A stretch of 64,000 nt of DNA from Rhypophila decipiens (lineage: Eukaryota > Ascomycota > Sordariomycetes > Sordariales > Naviculisporaceae). This document shows positions 55,725 to 64,000 of the stretch, in pieces. Below the pieces are notes generated by a model. The model had not been told where the DNA came from. It did not search any database and worked only from the letters and a program-made list of their open reading frames with translations. The stretch is from positions 186,001 to 250,000 of the forward strand of contig MU858061.1 of assembly GCA_033297075.1 (NCBI GenBank), in the 5' to 3' direction. The number at the start of each line of letters is the position of its first letter. Positions within the stretch are counted from its first letter, which is position 1. Made by a program: the position numbers and the translations under genes.

Positions 55725-56699
55725 CTAGGTAGTAGCCCATGGAGGATCCCGTCGCCCATAATAAGGCGAACAAGGCGACGAAAACACACCCACTGCCTCC
55801 TCAGGCACGTACATGGCACTAAGCTGGCTATCGAGCAGCCGAGCAATCTCCTCGATCCGTCGTCGTAAAAGCACCACATCTCTCTTATTCGGCCCTGGCC
55901 CTGATGGTGGTACTGTTGGAGCCGCCGCCGCTACTGCTGTACTCGCTGCTGCTCCGCCCGATGATGATTCTCCTTCAGCCGTATCTGTATCCGTCACCGT
56001 GAGCGTCGCGATTCCCCCAGCGGTGGCCGCCGCTTCTGATGATGTTGTTGTTGTTGTTGCCGAACCATCCTCTGCTGCCGCCTGTGGAAGAAGTTGTTGC
56101 TGCTGAGACCCAGTCGTTGCATCAGTCCCCGTCCCCGCTGCTTGTGTATTCGTTTGCTTCTTCCCTCCTCCTAGCAGCGCCCCCTCCCCCGTAGCAATAA
56201 AAAGCATCCCACAACGCATCCGGCGAATGACAACCACACTCCCGTCATCAATCGTCACAGTCACCACCTGCGCATTATTCCCCCCTCCCCCTCCAAGCGT
56301 GGAAGTCGACATGGACGAGCCCGGTCGTGAGGAACTACCGGCAGCAGCCGGCGGCGGCGCAAGAGTAGGAGGAGGTGGCGCTGGTGGTGGTGGTGACGGG
56401 GTAGCAACAGCAGGTTCCTCTACCGCCGCCCCGGCTTCGGTCTGAAGAGGCGGCGGCTCAAAGACGGGCGGAAAAAGACTAGCGGCCACGGCGCATTGTC
56501 GACGGATTACCGCGATTGGGATCTTGTTGGCTGTCGAATGCGCGAGCAGTTCGCCTTTTGGGTTCGACAGGGCGAGGATCCTGATCGGAGTGATCTGGTG
56601 CGTGTTGAGGAAGGCGGTGATTTTGTCAAAGAGGAATAACGTCGGCGGGGGAGGCGGTGTGTGCGGGTGCGCGGGCTGGGAGGAGGCCATGATCGACAT
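55725..56699 (-). CDS. Roadblock/LC7-like protein with long internal linker
   Basis: 324 residues in one exon, ATG at 56699 (MSIMASSQ). The frame extends upstream only to a GTG. TLFLFDKITAFLNTH and ITPIRILALSNPKGELLAHS at about 20-65 resemble the first helix and beta-hairpin of a roadblock/LC7 fold. VVTVTIDDGSVVVIRRM and MLFIATGEGALLGG at about 148-180 resemble the remaining strands. A Pro/Ala-rich linker of about 80 residues separates the halves. After a Gln/Ala/Thr-rich stretch, a C-terminal helix (LLRRRIEEIARLLDSQLSAMYV) could complete the domain. Roadblock proteins act in dynein, Rag/Ragulator and other GTPase complexes; which one applies here cannot be told. Assignment is by pattern and moderately certain. 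Confidence 0.65.
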   Translation of the reverse strand: MSIMASSQPAHPHTPPPPPTLFLFDKITAFLNTHQITPIRILALSNPKGELLAHSTANKIPIAVIRRQCAVAASLFPPVFEPPPLQTEAGAAVEEPAVATPSPPPPAPPPPTLAPPPAAAGSSSRPGSSMSTSTLGGGGGNNAQVVTVTIDDGSVVVIRRMRCGMLFIATGEGALLGGGKKQTNTQAAGTGTDATTGSQQQQLLPQAAAEDGSATTTTTSSEAAATAGGIATLTVTDTDTAEGESSSGGAAASTAVAAAAPTVPPSGPGPNKRDVVLLRRRIEEIARLLDSQLSAMYVPEEAVGVFSSPCSPYYGRRDPPWATT

Positions 56700-57529
56700 T
56701 CTTGTTGTGTTTGTTCTCGGGGAATGGATGGCTGTATTTGAGTTTCGGAGCTCGTGGTAGGTAGGCACGGATACGTATTGATGTGTTGCCCGAGCTGGAG
56801 GGATGCGCCTGAGGCTTTTTTGGCTGTGTTTGGTCGTCTGTCTTGCCGTTCTGGAAGGAAAGGAAGCGAGGGGAGGCTTCGATTAAATTAGTGTCGGTAT
56901 TGTGCTCGGTAGTGTAATTGATGTTGGAAGACTGTGTCAGTTGGGAAAGTGAGCAAGCTCGTGGTCGTGATGGATGATGGATGATGGATCATTGCGGGGC
57001 AGGTAACTGTAACGGTGCGGTAACTTATCGATACCCGGGACGCGCCTGGGGAACCGGGTGCTACAGTAAGATTAGTTGTACACTATGTACAATACATGTA
57101 TGTACATAGGGGGTCTTGGTTTCTGTCACTAACAGTTGTAAATTCAATGTCATCCATATAGTTATATGAAAAGCAGAGATCCAGTAAAGGAGCATAGAAG
57201 CAGGCTCTTCACTCCTTTCTGTAATAAAAATAAATAGATACGATAAGCACTAATAGATTCGACCAAGTATGGGTCACTGCTATACCGGTATTCACAGAAA
57301 GGGGTATGGCAGATCGCACAAGTTGTGTAAAGCCGCCTCAGTCATACAGATATACCTAACCTGCGCCGTACTTACACCAGTCAACAGCAAGTATTACGAT
57401 AAATATTAACCATTAGTAGCCATCAAGACCTCCTTTTGTCCCTTTCAGCCTTTCAGGCTCGGATATCATCACCTCTCCAGGACCCAGGTCTCTGCATATG
57501 CCAGCCTTTCATGGTACTGTACTGTGGAA
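56700..57529. other. Intergenic stretch
   Basis: Promoter of the roadblock-like gene and 3' flank of the small membrane protein gene. TGTACA/TACATGTATGTACATA palindromic sequences occur near 57078-57110. No gene is seen. Confidence 0.5.
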
Positions 57530-58174
57530 TCAAACAGACACTCCCGCCCAAACCAATCCCCCCAATAAACCCAAATGAATCACCAAATGAAGAGCTGGCC
57601 CCCCCAGGAACTTCTGATTTCCCGTCCCCCCAGCGTTCCTTTCCACGGCGGCGGCATATAGCCTCATCCTCGTCAAAGCCCGCCAAGCAGGCCAGACATG
57701 ATAACTAGCCATACACAGACTAACCAGCCCAGCAAGGTCGTCAAACACCGGCCGGGCCAAAAAGACAAGACTGATCAAGTTGCTTGTCAAAAGGAGGCCG
57801 CCGTAGTTGAGAAGGATTAGGTCGACTTCTTTCCTTGCCGTTGTTGCTTCTGACTTTGTCTTTCCGTCATCAACGTCTGTCTCGTTTGTTGGCGTCGCAA
57901 TGCCATCCGATGATGGAGGCGGTGAAGGAGAGGAGGGAATAAATCGTCTCGAAAGATGCGAGTCATAACTTGAGCTTTGCGTTTGTGTTTGAGCAGCACA
58001 AGAGGTCTGGGATGGAGGAGACGAGGTTTTGTCTGGATTGGCTGATGATAATGACGGCGGCAGTTGACGAGACGGCTTGAATATGAAGGTAAACGCTGCG
58101 GCAGTTTCTATTATGACGTGGAGGAGAAGAGGGAGCTTGTGAGCGGTCAAGATGGATGAAATGGAGGGACTCAT
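57530..58174 (-). CDS. Small four-helix membrane protein of unknown function
   Basis: 214 residues in one exon, from a true ATG. Four hydrophobic segments are visible: about 13-32 (KLPLLLHVIIETAAAFTFIF), about 117-140 (LILLNYGGLLLTSNLISLVF), about 147-167 (LAGLVSLCMASYHVWPAW), and at the C-terminus (LHLVIHLGLLGGLVWAGVSV). The loop after the first segment is about 80 residues, rich in Ser, Pro and Thr. The conserved-looking Tyr-His-Val-Trp-Pro and His residues inside the helices could be functional. I do not recognise the family. It resembles small uncharacterised fungal integral membrane proteins in topology only. Confidence 0.7.
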   Translation of the reverse strand: MSPSISSILTAHKLPLLLHVIIETAAAFTFIFKPSRQLPPSLSSANPDKTSSPPSQTSCAAQTQTQSSSYDSHLSRRFIPSSPSPPPSSDGIATPTNETDVDDGKTKSEATTARKEVDLILLNYGGLLLTSNLISLVFLARPVFDDLAGLVSLCMASYHVWPAWRALTRMRLYAAAVERNAGGTGNQKFLGGPALHLVIHLGLLGGLVWAGVSV

Positions 58175-59320
58175 TTTGCCTTTCTCCTGATGTGTTTTTG
58201 GATGATGAGGATGAATTGGTTTCTCGTCGCTGTCGAACTTTCTGCTCTTGGACTTGTACTGGGGTCCTCTCAGACACTGAGATGGGAGTGTGAGGTTTTT
58301 CTGGGAATCAGGACCTTCTGTCCTCGAGTCTGACGGATTATGTCACGATGTCTACATGTCCATAAGGTCAGCATTGTATTTTCAAGGACAAAACCACGTA
58401 ATCATGTCCCACTGTCGTAAAAAAAGCCCGGTGTGAGAGGTGCAATTTCAGAATCCCGTCTTCTTTCCTCCATATAAAATGGCCGAGAAACGTCGATGGA
58501 AATGATCAAAAAATCCCATTTAGGAAATAAGCTCACCTCCAATTCGGATCTCATGCGAAGGAATATGCAAGGCCGTTTTGTAATTGCTCCGACTGGTAAA
58601 AAAGTGTCCTGTTGCCTAGCCGGTCACTGACATCCAAAGTCCAAGTCCGAGGTGAACCACAGCAAGGCCGGCCAAGGCAGATACTGATTCCCGATGACGG
58701 GAAATCTTCTGGACAAAGGATAATCGTGGGCGTTGACTGTCTTTTTGACTGAAACCCAGCTTCCTTTTAATCATGCGACAAAAGCTCCACGAGTTTGTCA
58801 AGTGTCGTTGAAAGAAATGCTCATGGGGAAGTCGTCAACATTCCTGAGCCCCACATATCGAATCCTACCATTCCCTCGGACACTCATCAAACATGAGCAG
58901 GCAAATCACAGCTCAAGGTGAGGTAATGGACTAAATCACAGGTTTTGTAGTCGAGAATAAACAACTGATGACCTAGTTTCGATATTCATGTTTAGGCCTC
59001 TTCGGTAGATATCTTTTGTAGTTATTCGTCATCTCATCATATCGTCTATTGCTTCGTTACCAAAGAACCATGTCCTGTCATACCGATGATAAAATACACA
59101 TATATCAACAACCATGAAACGTCGCAACGACCAAAATGAATATGTTGAGAACCCTCACAGGCCGCATCGTCAAGTCCCGTCATTTTGTCTATGCCTCGAA
59201 ATCTCCAGACCACCTTAGTGTTGTGCTTCCATCCTGAGCTCATGTCCCTGCCCTTTTCCTTCACAATGATACCATTTCCTCATCCTCAACATCATTTCTG
59301 GCCCTCTAGATTTTCTCCTC
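58175..59320. other. Intergenic stretch
   Basis: Promoter of the small membrane protein gene and 3' flank of the cyclodeaminase-family gene. No supported gene. ACATGAGC..AG..AATCACAG near 58890 resembles a sequence near 51980; this is short and of unclear meaning. Confidence 0.45.
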
Positions 59321-61077
59321 TCAGAAGCCCGGAACCGTAGTCCCAACCCCCCGTTCCTGCGCATACTTGACCAAGTGCATACCGACCGTCAAATCCATCA
59401 AGCCCAGCCCTACGCTCTTGTAAATGACATTGCCCTTAGCCAGCCACCTAGAAAGACGATCAGCCTCGCTCTCCTTGTCGTTCTCCTTGACCTTTTCTTT
59501 GCTCTTGCTCTTGTGATGTGCAGGACGATGCTTGGGCTCTGAGCCCGCATGACCGTCGGCGTCACCATTGTCCTGGACACCTTCCTTTTTATGTGACTTT
59601 CTGCGGAAAAGTGACGCCTTGAGGCTGTTCGATCGCTTGGGTGATGAAGTGGGACTACCAGCACCGGAGCCAATACTGGTCGTTGACGAGTTGTCATCGG
59701 CATTGTTGCTGCCATATACAGTGGACATGGCTGACGAGATGGACGAAGAAGTCATCTTTCCGCTGCTACTGGCAGCGCTCATGATGCTGTTGGTCTCTCC
59801 GGCCGTGTTGACCGACGAGGTACTACCCAGGTCAAACTTTCCCAGCATCTCGGAGGTAATCGCAACATCGTCTGTAGAGTGCAGGGGACTTTCAGTACCA
59901 GCGGCCATCTCGTCATGCTGGTGATGAGCGACTTTGATCATCACCAGCTCTCCAAGTCTGTATCAATCGAACCGTCAGTATTTTTCCCAGCCTTGAATAA
60001 AAAACAACAGACAGAAAAGCATACTCAACAACTTGATTCGGCTCCAAGCCCGCATCGATCAGTTCCCCCGCCTCCTGCAAGCCATCCAAGGTATCGACAA
60101 TAACGACACCCCCCTCCATGGCATGCTTGAAATGAAACATTCCCCCCAGATGATGCCTCTTGACAGCCTGATGCAGCACCTCACCAGGAATCTCATGCAT
60201 ACTAGGCGTATAACTCCCTATAGCTACAAGTAACCGCCCCTTCTGCCTTCCCTCGTGCTCGGTCAGAATCGCCGGCCTAAACAGCGGCTCGGTAGACGGC
60301 GTACAGCAAAAAATTACATCGGCGTCTCTAACCTGCTCTGTCAAAAGTCGCTCGTACTCGCCGTACCCTTGGGTCAAGACGCCAAACGCGCAGTCGGTCC
60401 ATCCTTCCCTAGCTTTGACCGAGGCAGGCACGCCGTAGAGCCGCTTGAGGAGGGCCTTGGCTGCGTCGCTGAAGCGCCGGTTGATGATGTTTACGGTGCG
60501 GATGGTGGAGCCCCGGAGGAGGAGGGCGAGGCGGATGTGCCAGTACGCTTGCTCGCCGCAGCCGAAGACGGTCAGGGTGTGCACGCGGGCTCTCTTAGAG
60601 ACCAGGCAGACCGAGGCCAATGCGGTGCGGAAGGCGGTTAGCGTGCTGGCGTGGAGGAGGCCGACGACTGTGCCTTGGGGGGAGAAGAGGGTGATGGCGC
60701 CGGTGGGTTTGACGATTGGAGGTGCCTCATGCTTGGCCTCATCTTGGTGTTGGGCTGATGAGAGTGTGACCACTGGCGATGAGAAGTGTCAGTTTTTTGT
60801 CGTTTAGATGTGGTGTGAATGAGGGAAACACACCTTTTATTCCTAACCCATCCGGCCCGGCCGAGGGCATAAACAAAGTGTTGGTCCCGCGGGCATCATT
60901 GTGTATCGACGTCCGCTCTGGTTGGTGGATTGACTTCCAGCCAGAATCTTTTTGGGTGCCGGTTGAGTATTCGTGGAGGGCCGTCTTGAGGACGTCCCGA
61001 AATGAGATGAGGTCTTCCTGAGTGAGGTTCTCCAGCAAGATGCGAATCTGATCGTCTGTGAGAACCGTGAGGGTCAT
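59321..61077 (-). CDS. Ornithine cyclodeaminase/mu-crystallin family protein with insertion
   Basis: Three exons: 61077-60834, 60772-60025 and 59957-59321, 542 residues. Family members are NAD(P)-dependent enzymes acting on ornithine, alanine or ketimines; the substrate here is not predictable. Visible markers are FMPSAGPDGLGIKVVTL, TGAITLFSPQGTVVGLL, a nucleotide-binding motif LTVFGCGEQAYWHIRLALLL, DADVIFCCTPST, LLVAIGSYTPSMHEIPGEVL, and the C-terminal GNVIYKSVGLGLMDLTVG. Between MIKVAHH (about 336) and RLSRWLAKGNVIYKS (about 490) lies a Ser-rich then Lys/His-rich insertion of about 145 residues. It makes the protein much longer than the usual 330-400. No biosynthetic gene cluster surrounds it, so a housekeeping rather than secondary-metabolite role is more likely (inference). 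Confidence 0.88.
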
Positions 61078-62397
61078 CTTGTCGCTTGTCCCTTTTACCG
61101 TCTCTCGAGTTCAATTCCTTGTTGAGTCTGTTTTGCTGTCAATTGACGAACGAGAGCTGTCAAGTAGCCTCGAAATTGAACCGAGGGTACCAAGTCAATA
61201 TGTATTTGGTCTTGCCTGATTGAAGGGTGGTTGTGTATGTGAAGCTGCTACTATACAAGAGGTCTTCAAAAATCCAGGTTGGTGAGTCGAAACGATGATT
61301 AATGGTGTTTATTAAGCCCCATGCAGCAGGAGATGTTGTATTTATGGAAGGAGCCGCTTTTCAGTTCGTGGTTCAGTGATCAAAGACGGAAAGAATCTCC
61401 CGGGGAAGGTGGCAAAGAGACATTTATATGTGTAAAACGTGTCGCAATTACAATCGAGAGGCCTCACAACTAAAAGACTCAAAAACAAAAAAGTTGTATG
61501 AAGAATCAGCTGTTGTTGTCGATGAAATCCCTAGATATGCATCAATGTGTCTCCCTCAAGTCGGGCTGCCCGTACAGGTCTCATAGGTGATTGAAAGATG
61601 TTATCACGGACGTCAGCACGTGGTCAGTCAGCTCGGTATCCGCCAACAAGTCAAGAATCAAGCAGAGATGAACGGCGTGGAGTCCGCCGCTGATTCCTTT
61701 CCTCTCTGGTCACTGAAAGAGCTCCAGATCGGCCCAAACTCGAGACAAGCATTTGGCGAGCAAGCGAAGCTTTGAGGGGGTGGGGGCAGGTGGTCTTGGC
61801 GATAGCATCACCTGAGATGGAAGCCGAAATGGCGTCACCAAGACATGAATTCTCAGACCAAATATGAACAGGAGAGCAAATTTTATCTTGCTATCCAAGA
61901 GCTAGAGGCAAGACACTGCTCGTGTGAGTAAATTGGCCATTTCTATTCCTAATGTCATTTTTGAAGCAATTAATTGATCTATGGAGATGCTGTTTCATAC
62001 AATACAGGGAGCCCCCTAGCAAATGAGCCCTAGAGTCCCCGCTTCTAACCGCCCTCCCCGCTATGATATCAACAAGAGAACCATTGAGCCGTTGAGGAGG
62101 GGTAGCTCGTCCAAGTCTCTGCCGAGGGCATCATTTTTGCCTTGGCCACTCATGCGAACTCAGAATCCGATTGTCCGAATACTCATGCTGTCATGTTTCA
62201 ACTACTATGGAAATGAGAATACAATATTTTGTATTCGTTTCAACTTGACCAAGATGCTTGCCTGCTACCTAGGTATCCAAACTCATATCCAAAATTTCCC
62301 AAAGACAGCAAGTACTATAACTCACAAACCAAGCCAAATCCCAATAACTCCGTGACCATAACCATGAACACCATACCTATCCAAACCTCACTGTCTA
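61078..62397. other. Intergenic stretch
   Basis: Promoter of the cyclodeaminase-family gene and 3' flank of the carbonic anhydrase gene. No convincing frame, RNA or long repeat is seen. Confidence 0.5.
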
Positions 62398-63261
62398 CTA
62401 CTGAACAGCCATCCCCGCAACCCCCCCTCTAAAAACCAACTGCGCATGCCTCCCCCTAACAACCTCCTCTCCCCCCCCAACGCCAGGAATCCGCCCCTTG
62501 CCCGTCCCAAAGCCTAGATCTTTAATCCTTCCACAGGCAATATCAAACAAACACCCATGAACCTCCAGCCCCCTCTCCTTAATCGCCTCCAGCACAGTAA
62601 CGTTACTCATCAGCACATTCACCCCAGCCTGGACATTCAACTCCGCGATCCTCACCGCCCTCGCAGCAGTCTCTTTGATAGCACTCAACTCCTCCTCATG
62701 CTGGAAGCGTACCGCTTTGAGTGGTGTAAGCCAGGTATCGAGGACCCCGCCGACGCGCGTGTCCGAGAGGGCGGCGACGGCTCCGCCGCAGCAGGTGTGT
62801 CCGCACAGGACTACGTGCTTCACTTTGAGGTGGGCGACGGCGTATTCGATTACTGCGGAGGTGTTGATGTCGGTGGGGGAGATGATGTTTGCTATGTTGC
62901 GGTGGACGAACACGTCGCCTGGTTGCAGGCCTAGGATTGTGGTCTCTGGGCAGCGCGAGTCGGAGCAGCCTAGCCATACTGTTACACCACATGGCACAGT
63001 TAGAGGATGAGGTAGGTAGATTGTTGGGGGAGGGGAAAAGGCTTGCTTACGGATCTGGGGAGATTGGCCTGATGCTAGCTTTGGAAAGAATTGTGGGTTT
63101 TGGTGCGCTTTGTACCCTGCCCAGGCGTTGTTTGAGCTGAGGGCGTAGAGGAATGTGTCTTTGTGTGTTGAGGGGCGTGTTAGTATGGTTTTTTATTTGC
63201 TGGTGGGAAAGGGGAAGGGGGGATGTCGAGTAAGTAAATACGTACCTTGTTGCTGAGCCAT
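62398..63261 (-). CDS. Beta-carbonic anhydrase
   Basis: Three exons: 63261-63246, 63158-63051 and 62978-62398, 234 residues. The first coding exon is only 16 bases (MAQQQ plus one base), and the phases join to DTFLYALSSNNAWAG and QILWLGCSDSR. Beta-carbonic anhydrases interconvert CO2 and bicarbonate at a zinc ion. The zinc ligands C46, H102 and C105 and the D48/R50 dyad are present in CSDSR and CGHTCCGG. GDVFVHRNIANI and SAVIEYAVAHLKVKHVVLCG are typical. There is no clear mitochondrial presequence, so the protein is probably cytosolic, like yeast Nce103 (inference). Such genes often respond to low CO2, but no regulatory site is recognised. Confidence 0.95.
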
Positions 63262-64000
63262 TGTGACGGACTTATTGGGGTGTTGTGTTCAAGCAAGTAA
63301 ATAAATGATTAGAGAAGCTCCGTAAATATCGAGCAAAGTAGGTATCCGGACAAAAGAAGTTTTGATAGAGGTGGGAAACACCAAAAAGATATAAAAAAGA
63401 CGAGCGAGGGATTTTCTAGTTCCGATTATCGTCTTATATAGTCGGTGGTGGTGGTGCCTTCGTTCGGTCAGACCGGATCAAGGGGGGGGGCGGAAGCAGC
63501 TTGATATCTCTGGCTGATGGGACCGGGGGTGCGGGTTGGTGGGGAGGACAGCAATTCCGATGGATCGGAGAATGCAAAAGAAATCAGCAATTCCGTTTTT
63601 CTTCGGAGCTGTACAAAATCTCTGTGCTGCAATAAATTCGAGTCCTTGTCCAATGCCGGTTGGGTGAGTTCACAGCCAAGTTACCAGGCTTGGCTCAACT
63701 TGGGTAGTATGGTTGGTGTAAGTGGATTTGTGGGCTGTTTCCCCCACGGTTTTTGGTGTTCTGTGTGAGTCTTGTGGTGTTGTGTTCTCTTTTTTTCGGT
63801 AGGGGCCGACGATTGACTCGATCGAGAGAGAATCTGACTGGCCGTCGATGTTGATATTTGAGCCGGAGGGAAAATAAGTGCCTCAACGGAATGTGTAGAG
63901 TATACCAAGACAGCACCCAAGAAAAATTAATATGGTAATTAGGGATTTCTAGCAAGAACCTGTCTATGGACCAAGAAGAAAGAGAAGGAATGATCATCAA
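63262..64000. other. Promoter side of carbonic anhydrase, no further gene
   Basis: Upstream of the carbonic anhydrase start. A G-run lies near 63482-63489. No gene is supported up to the end of the window, though a gene beyond the edge could start here. Confidence 0.5.

Noticed and set aside
51890..58925. Short similarity between about 51970-52000 and 58885-58915, and GGATACTGTGAT near 51904
   Set aside because: Matches are under 30 bases with gaps and could be chance; a dispersed repeat is not shown.

Overview
The window is nuclear DNA of a filamentous ascomycete, most likely a sordariomycete. The signs are short spliceosomal introns of roughly 45-110 bases with GT..AG ends and CTAAC or CTGAC branch sites, long intergenic stretches, TACC/GGTA microsatellites, a lone tRNA gene, a 5S-like gene sitting by itself, and single-copy eukaryotic housekeeping genes closest to Pezizomycotina types. 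Splice sites were placed by eye, so exon borders are models.

Layout. 1.3-5.7 kb: a large coiled-coil protein (minus) whose last exon ends beside an out-of-frame coding remnant. 8.4-11.9 kb: an acidic, repeat-bearing protein with a C-terminal SANT/Myb-like domain (minus). 13.5-16.3 kb: a CNNM/MAM3-type membrane protein with CBS domains (plus). 17.1-18.7 kb: PP2A activator of the RRD1/PTPA type (minus). 19.5-20.5 kb: a SET-domain protein (minus). 20.9-24.2 kb: Rad4/XPC with an unusual GGGF-repeat tail (minus).

25-32 kb is the least ordinary part. Small minus-strand genes for cysteine-rich proteins lie there. Three share one cysteine/histidine spacing (M-C-x8-C-G-H ... C ... C ... C-x2-C). Two more share a different CYD...C-x-LPP type pattern. 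Two of the genes have related repeats upstream. A 5S rRNA-like sequence with insertions lies at 30.0-30.2 kb. 31.8-35.5 kb holds nothing I can support as a gene.

35.5-39.4 kb: COX15 (haem A synthase) and a manganese-type cation diffusion facilitator, both minus. 42.2-43.9 kb: a ZIP zinc transporter (plus). 45.3-47.1 kb: an F-box-like protein (minus). 48.1-49.8 kb: a protein-kinase-like protein without the DFG aspartate (plus). 50.4 kb: tRNA-Val(AAC). 52.1-55.2 kb: GH92 alpha-mannosidase (plus). 55.7-56.7 kb: a roadblock-like protein (minus). 57.5-58.2 kb: a small membrane protein (minus). 59.3-61.1 kb: an ornithine cyclodeaminase/mu-crystallin family protein with a large insertion (minus). 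62.4-63.3 kb: beta-carbonic anhydrase (minus).

Most neighbours are functionally unrelated, as is normal in fungi. Three metal-related membrane proteins (CNNM, Mn-type CDF, ZIP) occur in one window but are not adjacent, so I do not claim a cluster. A recurring theme is low-complexity or repeat expansion inside or at the end of conserved proteins: poly-Glu, GGGF repeats, poly-Gln, and a Ser/Lys-rich insert.
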